Notes under the pieces: model-generated
What the model was told of the DNA's origin: nothing
The model's input: only the letters and a program-made list of their open reading frames with translations
Database searches by the model: none
Program-made: the position numbers and the translations under genes
Shown: positions 8,974-19,031 of the stretch, in pieces
Layout: the number at the start of each line of letters is the position of its first letter
How positions within the stretch are numbered: the stretch's first letter is position 1
DNA from: Polyangiaceae bacterium
Lineage (GTDB): Bacteria > Myxococcota_A > Polyangia > Polyangiales > Polyangiaceae
Assembly: GCA_016719945.1 (NCBI GenBank)
Contig: JADJYE010000001.1
Location: forward strand, 496,001-560,000
Direction: 5' to 3'
DNA: 64,000 nt

Positions 8974-9699
8974 ATGCCCGCACCGTCACCGCTGAAGCTG
9001 GTCAACCTGGCCCGCGCCGTCGTCGCTTACACGAAGATCGTCCGCGATCCGAACCAGCTCGGCGAGGTCTTCCAGCTGGCCGACTCGCTCTCGGAGCCGG
9101 CGGTCATGGAGCGGCTGACGGCGTCGTTCCGCCGCGATCCGAGGGGCCGCGCGGCGCTCGTGAGGCGGGCGCGCGTGCGAGTCGACCTCGCCCGGCTCGC
9201 CGCGCTCCCCGCGGGGACGCTCGGCCACGCCTACGCCTCGTTCATGCGAGACAACCGGCTCACGCCCGAGGCGCTCCCTTCGCTCGAGGGCGCCTCCGAG
9301 CACGAGTATGTTCGCGCCCACCTGTACGAGACCCATGACATGTGGCACGCGCTCACGGGCTTCGGGGCGGACGTCGCTGGAGAGCTGGGGCTGCAAGGGT
9401 TCTACAGCGCGCAGGTCGATGGCCCCCTGGCGACGGCGATCCTCGCGGCTGGCCTGCTCAACACCGCGCTGTTCACGTTCGACGACCGCGTCGCGAGGAT
9501 GGACGCCATCACCGCCGGCTGGAGCGCCGGCCGCGCGGCCGCGCCGCTGTTCGGGCTCGACTGGGAGGCCGCGTGGAGCCGCCCGCTCGCGGAGGTTCGC
9601 CAGGAGCTCGGCATCGACGCCGCCGGCTGCGCGCCCAGGCGCGCTCAGCCGCGCTTCGTCGTCGAGCGCGGCGCAGCGGGCGCGTCGGCCGCGATGTAG
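8974..9699 (+). CDS. coq4: Coq4-family ubiquinone biosynthesis protein
   Basis: 241 aa. The ATG at 8974 has an AGGAGG-like ribosome site about 12 bases upstream. The Coq4 metal/active-site signature HDxxH-x11-E is exactly present: HDMWH, eleven residues, then E (about residues 126-142), followed by GLQGFYSAQ. Coq4 acts at the C1 decarboxylation/hydroxylation step of coenzyme Q synthesis in eukaryotes; bacterial homologues are less studied, so a role in quinone or related lipid metabolism is inferred. The 3' end overlaps the convergent TetR gene by 55 bp. Confidence 0.88.
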   Translation: MPAPSPLKLVNLARAVVAYTKIVRDPNQLGEVFQLADSLSEPAVMERLTASFRRDPRGRAALVRRARVRVDLARLAALPAGTLGHAYASFMRDNRLTPEALPSLEGASEHEYVRAHLYETHDMWHALTGFGADVAGELGLQGFYSAQVDGPLATAILAAGLLNTALFTFDDRVARMDAITAGWSAGRAAAPLFGLDWEAAWSRPLAEVRQELGIDAAGCAPRRAQPRFVVERGAAGASAAM

Positions 9700-10343
9700 C
9701 GCAAGACGAGGTCGCACAGCTCGTCGACGAACGCCGGGCGCTCGAGGAGATCCGGGCGCTCGACGACCGCGCGGTGGCACGCCGTGCGAACGGCCGTGAC
9801 CAGCAGGAAGGCGGCGACGTCGACGTCGTTCACCGCGAGCTCGATCCGCCGCGACTCGACGGCGGCGCGGACGAGCGCCTCGACCGCCGCGTCCACCGAG
9901 CTGGCCTCGTGGCCCCCGTGCTCGAGCAGCACCTTCTGCAGCTTGGGCTTCACCCGGTGCGCGTCGAGCAGCCCCTCGATCAGCGCGCGGGTGACCTCGC
10001 GCACGTCCTTGCCCGCGAGGTCGCCCAGGTGGGTCCGCATCACCTCGAGCATGCGCGCCTCGTGGCGCTCGACGAGCGCCCGAACGACCGCGTCCTTGTT
10101 CGGGAAGTATTGGTACAGCGAGCCGATGCTCACGCCGGCCGCGTCGGCGATGCGGTTCGTGCTCGCCCGGTCGAAGCCCTCGCGAACCAAGACGTCGCCG
10201 GCGGCCTCGAGGATCGCGTCGACGGTTTGTCGGGCCCGCTCCTGGCTCGGCTCCTTGCGAGGCGACAGCTCGGGGCGCCTGGACCGCGCGCGCGCAGGCC
10301 GCTTCGGCTTCGAGATCTTCGAGACGCGAGCCATCGCTCGCAT
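9645..10343 (-). CDS. TetR/AcrR family transcriptional regulator
   Basis: 232 aa (or 229 aa from the second Met at 10334). A basic N-terminus is followed by a TetR DNA-binding domain at about residues 35-82 with the helix-turn-helix ASTNRIADAAGVSIGSLYQY and the typical FPNKDAVVRALVERH linker. The all-helical C-terminal ligand/dimer domain ends RYIAADAP. It overlaps coq4 tail to tail and has mutS behind it in the same direction. A target cannot be inferred from the sequence. Confidence 0.93.
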   Translation of the reverse strand: MRAMARVSKISKPKRPARARSRRPELSPRKEPSQERARQTVDAILEAAGDVLVREGFDRASTNRIADAAGVSIGSLYQYFPNKDAVVRALVERHEARMLEVMRTHLGDLAGKDVREVTRALIEGLLDAHRVKPKLQKVLLEHGGHEASSVDAAVEALVRAAVESRRIELAVNDVDVAAFLLVTAVRTACHRAVVERPDLLERPAFVDELCDLVLRYIAADAPAAPRSTTKRG

Positions 10344-10400
10344 TCTGACACGCGCGCGCGCGGAGCGGTCGCGCCGATTCGGCGGGCCGGCGCCGAGGCC

Positions 10401-13031
10401 TCAGGACAGCCGTCGCTTCAGCTTCGCGACGAGCGTGAGCGCGTCGAGCGGCGTCATCCTGTCGACGTCGGCGTCGCGGAGCGCCGCGAGGACCCCGCGC
10501 TCCCCCTTCTTGAGCGGCGGCTCCGCGGGCGGGCCGAACAGGCCGAGCTGGTCGTCGCCGGGCAGCCGCCTCGCCTCGCCTGGCACCGGCTCCCCTCCGG
10601 CCGCAGGCCGCCCGCCCGCCTCGAAGGCCTCGAGCAGCGCTCGCGCCCGACCCAGCACCTTGTCGGGCACGCCCGCGAGCTTCGCGACCGCGACGCCGTA
10701 GCTTCGACTCGCGGGCCCGTCTGTGAGGCGATGAAGGAACACGACGGCGCCGTCGTGCTCGCGCGCGCTGACCGAGACGTTGCACACGTGGGGCGCCGTC
10801 TTGGAGAGCTCGGTCAGCTCGTGGTAGTGGGTCGCGAACAGCGCGCGGCACTTCACGTCGTCGTGCAGGTGCTCGGCGACGGCCCAGGCGATCGAGAGGC
10901 CGTCGTAGGTGCTCGTTCCGCGGCCGATCTCGTCGAGGATCACCAGGCTCTTGCGGGTGGCGGCGCGCAGGATGCCCGCGGTCTCGCGCATCTCCACCAT
11001 GAACGTGCTCTCGCCGCGCGCGAGGTTGTCGCTCGCGCCGACGCGAGACAGCAGCCGATCGACGACGCCGACGCGCGCGCGCCGCGCCGGGACGTAGCTG
11101 CCCGCCTGCGCGAGCAGGGCGATCAGCGCGACCTGACGCATCAACGTGCTCTTGCCCGCCATGTTGGGGCCGGTGACGAGGTAGAGCCGCTTGCCGTCCG
11201 TGTCGAGCGAGGTGTCGTTGGGCACGAAGCGGCCCTTCGCGGCGTGCTGCTCCACGACCGGGTGCCGTCCGTCGACGATCTCGATCACCTCGGAGCCGTC
11301 GACCTCGGGCCGCGCGTAGTCGTTTTGGTGCGCGACCTCCGCGAGGGCCGCGGCGACGTCGATCTCGGCGATGCGGCGAGACAGCTCCCTCACCCGCGGC
11401 TCGGCGCGCCGCGCGTGCTCGACGAGGCGCGACCAGATCCCGGACTCACGCTCGCGCGCTCGCTCGTCGGCCGACTCGATGTCGGCGGCGAGCTGGTCGA
11501 GGGCGTCGGTGCTGAAGCGCTCGCCCGTGGCCACCGTCTGCTTGCGGCGGAACGTGGGCGGCACCTTCGACAGGTGGCTGCGCGTGACCTCGATGTACCA
11601 GCCGAACACGCTGTTGTAGCGGACGCGCAGGCCTTGGGCGCCCGTGTCCTCGCGCAGCTTCGCCTCGAGCGCGACGATCAACGCCGCGCCGTCTCTGCTC
11701 GTGCGACGAGCGGCGTCGAGCTCCTCGTCGAAGCCGTCCTTGATGTAGCTCCCCTCGCGCTCGAGCGTGGGGGGGCGCTCGACGAGCGCGGCGCCGAGCA
11801 GGCCGGCGAGGTCCGAGACGAGCGGGTCCTGGGAGGGGTCGTCGGAGAGCTCGAGGCCAGCCAGCGCGCGTTCGCTCGACGGGAGGCTCTCGATCGCGGC
11901 CCGCACGCCCGGGATCTTGGCGAGCCCATCGCGGAGCAGCCCGAGGTCGCGGGGGGTCGCTTGGCCGAGCGCGACCCTGACCGCCAGCCGCTCGAGATCG
12001 GGCATCCCCTGGAGGCAGGAGCGCAGCTCGGAGCGGACGCGCGCGTGGATCACCAGCAGCTCCACCTGATCGAGGCGCGCGCGGATCGCGCCGACGTCGG
12101 TCAGCGGCGCCAGCACGCGCCTCCTGAGCGCGCGCGCCCCCGCGGCGGTGATGGTCCGATCGATCGTGTCGAGCAGCGTCCCCGCGCGCCCTCCATCGGC
12201 CGCGCGGACCAGCTCGAGGTGGGCCTGCGTCGTCTCGTCGACGCGCATCGCGTGCGCCACGTCGAGCAGGCCGACACGCCGCACGGGCAGCGGGGCCCGC
12301 GGCGAACAGTCGGCGGCGAACGCGAGGACGCGCGCGGCGGCGGCGAGGGCCGCCGGCCCGTGCGCGCGACGGGCGTCCGCGCCGCCCTCGACCCCGAGGA
12401 CGGCGTCGAGGGTCGCCTCCACGGCGGGGGCCGCGCTGGGCGCTCGCAAGACCGCGCGGGGGACGCTCTCGCGCAGCGGGGGCTCCAGATCGGCCGCGCC
12501 CAGGCCGAGGAGCACCTCGCGGGCGGAGGCTCGGCTCACCTCCCCGACCGCCTGGGCGGCGTCTGGGAGGGTCGCTGCGGAGAGCTCGCCGGTCGACAGA
12601 TCGAGGAGCGCGACGCCGTACCCGTGCCCCTCGAGGTGCTCGAGGGCGCACAGGAAGTGGTTCTCGCGCGCCTCGAGCTGATCGTCGTCCGTCACCAGCC
12701 CCGGCGTGACGACGCGCACGACCGCGCGGGGGACGATCCCCTTCACCTTGGAGGGATCGGCCAGCTGCTCGCAGATGGCGACCTTGTGGCCCGCGGCGAG
12801 GAGCCGCGCGATGTAGCCGTGGGCCGAGTGGTGGGGCACCCCCGCCATCGGCTCGCTCGTGGGCGACTCCTTGTTGCGGCTCGTCAGCGTGATCCCAAGG
12901 ACGCTCGAGGCGACGACGGCGTCGTCGAAGAACATCTCGTAGAAGTCACCGAGCCGGAAGAAGAGGATCGCGTCGGGGTGGAGCGCCTTGGCGTCCGCGT
13001 ATTGGCGCATCACCGGCGTCAGCTTCGCCAT
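10401..13031 (-). CDS. mutS: DNA mismatch repair protein MutS
   Basis: 876 aa, full length. It recognises mismatches and starts repair in the cytosol. The start is MAKLTPVMRQYADAK at 13031; the frame stays open upstream, but the 34 extra codons lack family similarity. Motifs: mismatch-reading FYEMF near residue 30, connector and lever/core domains, Walker A GPNMAGKSTLMRQ near residue 618, the Walker B region LVILDEIGRGTSTYDG, and the ABC signature ASDNLARGESTFMVEM. The C-terminal helix-turn-helix region is followed by a stop at 10401. No mutL is visible nearby. Confidence 0.98.
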   Translation of the reverse strand: MAKLTPVMRQYADAKALHPDAILFFRLGDFYEMFFDDAVVASSVLGITLTSRNKESPTSEPMAGVPHHSAHGYIARLLAAGHKVAICEQLADPSKVKGIVPRAVVRVVTPGLVTDDDQLEARENHFLCALEHLEGHGYGVALLDLSTGELSAATLPDAAQAVGEVSRASAREVLLGLGAADLEPPLRESVPRAVLRAPSAAPAVEATLDAVLGVEGGADARRAHGPAALAAAARVLAFAADCSPRAPLPVRRVGLLDVAHAMRVDETTQAHLELVRAADGGRAGTLLDTIDRTITAAGARALRRRVLAPLTDVGAIRARLDQVELLVIHARVRSELRSCLQGMPDLERLAVRVALGQATPRDLGLLRDGLAKIPGVRAAIESLPSSERALAGLELSDDPSQDPLVSDLAGLLGAALVERPPTLEREGSYIKDGFDEELDAARRTSRDGAALIVALEAKLREDTGAQGLRVRYNSVFGWYIEVTRSHLSKVPPTFRRKQTVATGERFSTDALDQLAADIESADERARERESGIWSRLVEHARRAEPRVRELSRRIAEIDVAAALAEVAHQNDYARPEVDGSEVIEIVDGRHPVVEQHAAKGRFVPNDTSLDTDGKRLYLVTGPNMAGKSTLMRQVALIALLAQAGSYVPARRARVGVVDRLLSRVGASDNLARGESTFMVEMRETAGILRAATRKSLVILDEIGRGTSTYDGLSIAWAVAEHLHDDVKCRALFATHYHELTELSKTAPHVCNVSVSAREHDGAVVFLHRLTDGPASRSYGVAVAKLAGVPDKVLGRARALLEAFEAGGRPAAGGEPVPGEARRLPGDDQLGLFGPPAEPPLKKGERGVLAALRDADVDRMTPLDALTLVAKLKRRLS

Positions 13032-13068
13032 GACGTCTGCTCCGGCGGGCAGGACCCGCGGTCGGTCC

Positions 13069-15913
13069 TCAGTAGAACTGCCGGATCGAGCCGACGAGAT
13101 CGCCCGGCAAGAACAGCAGCCCCTCGAGCCCACCGTCGGTCGCGAACACCTCGTCGGTCATCGGCAGGTAGCCGAGAGATTGCACCTGCACCGAGATGCC
13201 ATCGCCCGCGGCGAGCGGCGCGCGCAGCGGCGAGAATGGCGCCTGCGAGAAGAAGCGGAATGCCATGTCGCGCTCGAGCCGCGGAGCGCCGTCTTCGCCC
13301 TCCGGCACGACGACCGTGAAGGTGAAGAGCGCGTTCTTGAACAGCGGAGCGTCCGCGGGGGGGGCGGCGTCGGTCGCGCCGAGCGCGTACGCTGCGCGGC
13401 CTCTGCGGCGCGCGACGCGTGGATCACAGCTCGGGCGGCACTGACCGCCGGCGTCTCCGCTCGTGGCCGGAGTGGCGATGACGTTGTGCAGGAACCCCGA
13501 GGAGCCGCCGATGAGCACCCACTCGTCCCCTGCCCTCACCTCGTAGTCGACGAGCGACGGAAAGCAGCACTCCATCAGCTCGAGGGAGGTGGTCTCCGGC
13601 GGGGCGATGTCGAGGCGGCCCTGGTAGGCCTCGAGGATGACGAGATCACGGGCGAGCGTCGGCACCGTCGCGTCGCCGAACGTGGCGCGGCAGTCGGCGA
13701 ACGTGCACGAGGCGCCCTCCCAATACGGCGAGCCGCTCTCCGCGAGGGGCTCGGCGACATGGAGCCGATCGGCGAAGCGATCGGCAGCCGCCTCGAGCTC
13801 GGCGCCGGTGAGCCCCTCGGCGGCGAGGCGCTCGCGGACGGCCTCTCGCGGCTGCACGCCCCGATCGCAGAAGACAGCGGTGGCGTCGGAGAAGAAGCCA
13901 TCCGACAGGGCCAGATCGCCGACGTGGCCCTGAAAGTCGGGCAGCGCGCCCTGATAGACGAGCGCCCACTCTTGCTCGGTCTGGTGAACGCGCGGGTTCT
14001 CGAAGTTGAGCGCCAGCGTGTTGCGCAGACCTTCGTCGTCCTCGATCGCCCCGGTGCTCGGGATCGTCAGCAGATCGCCGCCGACCGCGACCGGGTAGTC
14101 GGTGAGCTCGGCGGGGGCGCGCATCGCGGGGCCATCGACCACGACCGTCCCGTCATCGAGGGAGAGGATCGGGAACGTCTGGATGCCGGGCAGGTGGCGG
14201 CCGACGTCGTCGTTGGTCAGGAGGTAGTAGGCGCTCCGGGCTTGGTGCGGCAGGACGACGTTGCACGAGGGCTCGTCGGTCGTGACGAGGCCAGTGGCGG
14301 TCTCTTCGCAGCCAAAGCCCGCGCCCTGGTTCGCTGGACCTCGGCAAGGCGCGTCGAAGTCCTCGATGTCGATGATGGCGACCGAGCCGGACGCGAGCGC
14401 GACGAGGGCGTACACCCCGCGCAGCGTGAGCGGGCCCGCGCCGGTCTCGTAGTCGGAGCTGGTACGGTATTGGGTGCCCAGATCGCAGTCGGCGCTGCCT
14501 GAGCAGACGTCGGCCTCGGGATCGGGGTCGCACAGGGTGCCGATGGGCGCCACGCCGCTGCCGGCGTCCTCCGGGAGGTCGCGCTGGACGATGGTGACGT
14601 CGACAGGGGCGGCCGCGAACCTGATGCGATCGGGGGGCTGGAAGGGGTTGTGCTCGGGGTTCGGGACGACCAGCGGCACGTTGGACGTGGAGCCGGGGCT
14701 CACGTCGAACGCCATGAGGCTCTTGTCCTCGATGTCGATGGCGTAGAGGTAGCGGTTGCCCGCAGGGGTGAGCCGGCTCACCGCGACGCGATCGGTGACC
14801 ACGACCCGGGTCGAGTCTTCTCGCGAGGTGGGGTACAGCGGCGCCGACTCGACCGGCGCGCACACGTCGGCGAGATCGAGCACGTGGACCACCGGGAGCG
14901 CCAGGTCCGAGACGAAGAGCTTGGCGCCTGACGCGCCGGGGGTGCCCCCCTCGGGCTCGATCAGCGCGACGCCGCCGGGGATGGCGCGCCCGGAGCCGGA
15001 GATCGGCGCGGGCGCCGGGCTCTCGGGGACGGCGCACCCCTCGGCGGGCTCGACCTCGGGCGGCGCGGGCGGGCCGCTGAAGGAGGTCTCCAGCGCGAGG
15101 TCTGCCTCGAGCTCGCAGTCGGCGAAGGCTCCCGCGGGCTGCGAGAGGAGCCACTGCGCGTCGATCGAGACGATGCGCCCCTCGCGGGGCAAGGTCACCA
15201 ACAGCTTCTGGCGGCCGAGCCCCTCGCGATCGATGTCTCCGAAGGTGGGGCCGTCCCCGTCGACGGGCGCGTAGTCTTCGGCGCAACCCGGCCGAACGTT
15301 CCCCTCTTCGTCGGGGGGGTCGGCGACCAGCTGCATCGCGCCCGGCGCCGAAGGCAGCCGGCACGAGGGAAACGACGAGAGCGTCGGCGCGGGGACGTCG
15401 CAGCGCGAGCTGTCGACCTCGCACGGCCGCAGCACCTCGCTCGAGATCGCGAACAGGGCAGGCCGACCGTTCTCGGCGGAGGCGGCGAACACAGCGGTGC
15501 CCTTGGGCGTCGCCACGACGTCGACGGGCTGCGCGCCCACCGGCAGCGGGTTGTCGCCTGGGGTCGAAGGATCGTGGTCGAGGACGTTCTCCGTCTTCGA
15601 GGTGATGTCGACGACGGCGAGCTCACCGCGCGTCTCGAGGGTGACGATCGCGTAGAGGTGGGCCGCGGAGTCGTCGGCGCCGAAGTCGTTCGGATCTTGG
15701 CGGCGCTCGTTGGAGCAGTCGCTGAGGGGGCGGAGCGCAGCGTCCCGAGCCGGGCTGCCCCAGGCAAACGAACGCGACCTTGCCCGTGCGTTCGAGCGAC
15801 CGGACGGTGGCCTCGGTGTCCTCGCCGGTGCAGCTCGAGGCGAGCACCGACGCGGCGCCGCCGAGGAGCGACAGTGCCGCGAGGGTGCGGAGCCTTCGGC
15901 GCGGAGCGCTCAC
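13069..15913 (-). CDS. exported propeller-like lipoprotein, one frameshift
   Basis: Unrecognised family. The start is a GTG at 15913 that overlaps the stop of the upstream lipoprotein as GTGA. The N-terminus is basic and hydrophobic, ending ASVLASSCTGED (weak lipobox). After GKVAFVCLGQPGSG the frame breaks near 15750. It resumes as LSDCSNERRQDPNDF and stays open for about 890 residues with repeated LYAIVTLETRGELAVVDIT, LFVSDLALPVVHVLDLAD and VYALVALASGSVAIIDIE strands, typical of beta-propeller blades, plus many Cys. Probably anchored at the outer membrane or cell surface. The frameshift is next to GC-rich short repeats and is likely an error. If it is real, translation could restart inside. 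Confidence 0.8.
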
Positions 15914-17538
15914 TGCTCCTCCCGCGGGGGGACGGGCGGACCGAAGCTCGCGATCGGCGTCGCGTACGAGAGGCGCCGGGTGTCGAGATCGATGACGCTC
16001 AGGTACGAGTCGGTGAAGTGCGTCAGATACATGAAGCTCTCGGCCTCACCCGCGTCGTTCACCGCCGTGTCGAAGGCGATGCCGAAGGGCCCGCGGCCGG
16101 TGCGGATCATCGACTCGACCTTGCGCAGCATGGGGTCGTAGACGACGACGAAGCGGGAGTCGAAGCACACGACGAACACGCGCGTCTCGAGCTCACCGCT
16201 GGGCCCGACCACCTTCCCCACCGAGACCAGGGAGGGGCCGATGGGCAGCGGGACCGACTCGTCGAGCGAGAGGCTCTCCTTGACCCCAGCGAGCGCGTCG
16301 CCTTCGCGGGTCGCCTCGGTGAGCAGCTCTCCGATGAGCAGCGACGGCGGCTCGCGCGAGACCACGTAGAAGCCCACCTTCTCGGCGAGGCAACCCTCGA
16401 GGCAGGCGGTGAGGGTGTCATCGGCGGGGCACTCGGCCTCGCACGCGTCGCGGCGGGTCGTGTCGAACGCCATGCCTCGCGAGTCGTTGTTGGCGCCCGA
16501 GATGGTGAGCGTGACGTCGTCGCTCTTCGTCAAGAACGGTCGGGGGGGCGAGGCGTTCGCGTCGTCGAAGTAGCGCAGGACCGAGAGCACGTTCTCGGCG
16601 CGGTGGCTGACCAAGAAGCCAGGCCGGTACGCGAGGCTCGCCGAGGCGACCAGCGCGGGCGGGGGGATGGTCGTGACCACCGTCGGCGCCTCGGGGAGCC
16701 CCTCGAGCAGGTACTCGAGGGACGGGGTCGCCGAGAACGGGGTCGTGTCGTCGCCCTCGGGCCAGGTGTTCACCACGAGGCTCGCTGTGGCCGCGGTCTG
16801 GTGAGCGATGACGAGCGGGTCGCTGCCTCGGGCCACCGCGGACGCGACGCTGATGGGCTCGGTGGGCAACAGCAACCCGCGCTGGCTCGTGAAGATGTTC
16901 TCCCCGATCCGGTGGGAGCGGCCGCATCGCTGATCGTCGCCGGCCGCCGCGCACTCGAGGCAGAAGTCTCCCTCGCACGGGGACACGATCTGGCCCGGAT
17001 CGCGGTCGTCGGGGACGTCGAAGTAGGTGACCGACGGGTCGCCGCGAACCGTCACGAACAGCCGCGCGCCAGGCTGGCCGTCGTCGCGCGAGAGGAGCGT
17101 CACGCCGGCGCCGAAGGCGCCGACCGTGGCGAAGGCCTGAACGAAGGGCTTCACGTCGATGGGCTCGCAGGGGCCCGGGTAGAGCGAGACGTTCGTGTTG
17201 GGCGTCGAGCCGAGCTCCCCGCACACCTCGGCGGGGTCTTGCCCGTCTGCGATCGCCGTCGCCACGGCGCGCGCGAGCTCGCGTACACCGGGCTGCCCAC
17301 CCGCCTCGGCCAGGTTGAGCGCCTGGACGGTGCCGCCGTTGTATTGGAGATCGAAGTCGCTGTTGACGACGTAGAGGGTCGTGCGACCTGGCGACACGAC
17401 GAGGCCGGTCGGGAAGTAGAGCGACTCGGTCGGCGGCAGCAGGCCGTCGCTCCCGGTGAAGCAGGAGCCAGCGCCGAGCGCGGCGAGCGCGGCGCCGAGG
17501 GCGCAGGTCACGAGGCGTGAGATGGGCGCGGCCTTCAT
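15910..17538 (-). CDS. propeller-like lipoprotein, upstream partner
   Basis: 542 aa, no recognised family. A lipoprotein signal peptide is evident: basic MKAAPISR, hydrophobic core, then AALGAGSCFTGSDG with Cys 26 as candidate lipidation site. The start of the mature part, ESLYFPTGLVVSPGRTTLYV, and later FVVVYDPMLRKVESMIRTG and SDSYLSVIDLDTRRLSY-like stretches, look like blades of a seven-bladed propeller such as YVTN/NHL types. Cys clusters at about 180-195 and 330-350 suggest disulfides. It is coupled by GTGA overlap to the next lipoprotein; the two share style and are likely paralogous or partner surface proteins. The ligand is unknown. Confidence 0.85.
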   Translation of the reverse strand: MKAAPISRLVTCALGAALAALGAGSCFTGSDGLLPPTESLYFPTGLVVSPGRTTLYVVNSDFDLQYNGGTVQALNLAEAGGQPGVRELARAVATAIADGQDPAEVCGELGSTPNTNVSLYPGPCEPIDVKPFVQAFATVGAFGAGVTLLSRDDGQPGARLFVTVRGDPSVTYFDVPDDRDPGQIVSPCEGDFCLECAAAGDDQRCGRSHRIGENIFTSQRGLLLPTEPISVASAVARGSDPLVIAHQTAATASLVVNTWPEGDDTTPFSATPSLEYLLEGLPEAPTVVTTIPPPALVASASLAYRPGFLVSHRAENVLSVLRYFDDANASPPRPFLTKSDDVTLTISGANNDSRGMAFDTTRRDACEAECPADDTLTACLEGCLAEKVGFYVVSREPPSLLIGELLTEATREGDALAGVKESLSLDESVPLPIGPSLVSVGKVVGPSGELETRVFVVCFDSRFVVVYDPMLRKVESMIRTGRGPFGIAFDTAVNDAGEAESFMYLTHFTDSYLSVIDLDTRRLSYATPIASFGPPVPPREEQ

Positions 17539-17710
17539 CGGATCTCGACCGCGAGAGTACTAATCGTCCGAATCGTGGGTTGCAATCGCGATGACGGTGT
17601 AGCCTGCCGCGAGCCGCGCAGCCGCGAGGGTGCGGAGCCACGCCCGCTTGCTACGCTCCACGGCGGAAGGGACGCCGGTGCGGCCGGCTTCCCAGGCGAT
17701 CCATGCACGG

Positions 17711-17776
17711 GCGAGCTCTCGACGAGAAAAGGCGCAAGCCAGGTGAATGTGCTGGCTGACTCGCTCGCACCTGCCG
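17711..17776 (+). repeat. diverged single copy of the 144-bp repeat
   Basis: Matches the second half of the 21.9-22.4 kb repeat unit: gagctctcgacgag, then ggcgcaagccaggtgaatgtg, then a tcgctcg stretch and a closing gcgaa. It overlaps the start of the SGNH-hydrolase gene and supplies its candidate start codon. Confidence 0.75.
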
Positions 17777-19020
17777 GGCGAAATCTTGCTCTCGCGGCGC
17801 TGGCGCTCTCGTGCGCCGTCGAGCCCTTCGACGCCGGACGACAGCTCGGGGAGGAGCCGTCGAGCGCGAGCGCGTCGAGCAGCGCGACGCCGAGCTCCCG
17901 AGGGCCCGCTCCCGACGCCCCCGCCGGCATCGCGCCTCCGCTCGAGCTCGAGGCGCTGGGGGGGACGTTCCCCAAGCCCGCCGCCAGCGCGGCTGCGCCG
18001 AAGGCGGGGGCGTGCGCCCCGTCCCTGTCGCATCGGCGCTCGATCGACGCGCGCACCAGCGCCGCGCTCGAGCGGTGCGAGCCCCTCAAGACCGGCCTCG
18101 AGAAGGCGTCGCGCTCGTGCGGCATGAACGGCAACGAGGTGAAGGACTTTGAGCGCTTCGCCGCGTCCGTGCCGCCGCTCTCCGACGCGGCCCTCGCGCG
18201 AGTACGCGAGGTGTTCGCGCGGGGGCGAACGCTGGGGCGCGATCCGAAGGTGTTCGGCCTGGTGGGGGACAGCATCACGGTGTCGCGAAACTTCCTGGGC
18301 GCGTTCGCGGCGGACAGCGGTCGCAACGTGGCGCTGTCTCCGTGGGTCGAGCGCGCGCTGACCCTGCCCTCGGGCGCGACCGTGATCGACCACTTCCGCG
18401 GGGGCGTCGCGGAGCGCCGAGGAGCGGTCACCGACGACCCGTTCGAGTGCTTCCGCGCCGCGAAGGTCGGCGCGCGCGCGAGCTGGGCCTGCGAGCTGGA
18501 AGAGGCGGGCAAGTCCCCCGTCGAAGAGCTCGTCGAGCGGCTGAACCCCGCCTACGCGATCGTCACGTTCGGCGCGAACGACGCCGCGTACCGCATCGCC
18601 CCTCCCGAGACGATCGCCGACGAGTTCGAGGCCCACATCCTCAAGGCGGTCGAGTCGCTCGAGTCTCGCGGTGTGGTCGTCATCCTCTCGAACGAGATGC
18701 GCCACGGGGACCAGCCCGGCGTGAAGGCGTGCCCCGGCGATGCCCCCGCGAACGACTGGCGGGTCGCCGTGTGCACCAACGCCACGTCCGCGCGCGCCGC
18801 GGAGGTCGCTTGCCGCGAGCACCTGCCGTTCATCGACCTGCGGCACGCCCTCGACGCGGCGACGAACTACGGGCTCGGTCCGGATGGGGTGCACCTCACG
18901 TCGTTCAAGCGCGGAGCGGGCGTGCTCGACGAGGCCGGCCTCGACTGCGGGAACAACGTCCGCAACCTGGTCAGCTTGCTCGCGCTCAAGCGCGTGGTCG
19001 AGGCGCTCGACGGGGGCTGA
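17743..19020 (+). CDS. SGNH/GDSL-type hydrolase lipoprotein
   Basis: 425 aa from GTG 17743 (a second in-frame GTG is at 17749). The frame is open from 17575, but the stretch before 17743 lacks signal-peptide character, whereas from 17743 it reads VNVLADSLAPAGRNLALAAL and ends LALSC, a good lipobox. SGNH motifs: block I VFGLVGDSIT (Ser about 177), block III FGANDA (Asn about 278), block V GPDGVHL (Asp about 381, His about 384). A linker rich in Ser, Ala and Pro lies between lipid anchor and catalytic domain. Likely an ester or acyl hydrolase at the cell envelope; substrate unknown. The start lies inside a diverged copy of the 144-bp repeat. Confidence 0.85.
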   Translation: MNVLADSLAPAGRNLALAALALSCAVEPFDAGRQLGEEPSSASASSSATPSSRGPAPDAPAGIAPPLELEALGGTFPKPAASAAAPKAGACAPSLSHRRSIDARTSAALERCEPLKTGLEKASRSCGMNGNEVKDFERFAASVPPLSDAALARVREVFARGRTLGRDPKVFGLVGDSITVSRNFLGAFAADSGRNVALSPWVERALTLPSGATVIDHFRGGVAERRGAVTDDPFECFRAAKVGARASWACELEEAGKSPVEELVERLNPAYAIVTFGANDAAYRIAPPETIADEFEAHILKAVESLESRGVVVILSNEMRHGDQPGVKACPGDAPANDWRVAVCTNATSARAAEVACREHLPFIDLRHALDAATNYGLGPDGVHLTSFKRGAGVLDEAGLDCGNNVRNLVSLLALKRVVEALDGG

Positions 19021-19031
19021 GGCCACCGAGC

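Noticed and set aside
9342..13319. A 1325-codon open frame on the plus strand
   Set aside because: It lies opposite coq4/tetR/mutS; it is Arg-rich shadow sequence caused by high GC codon bias, while mutS is unmistakable.
17575..17742. A longer N-terminus of the SGNH hydrolase from 17575
   Set aside because: The extra residues lack signal-peptide order and would place the lipobox more than 70 residues from the start.
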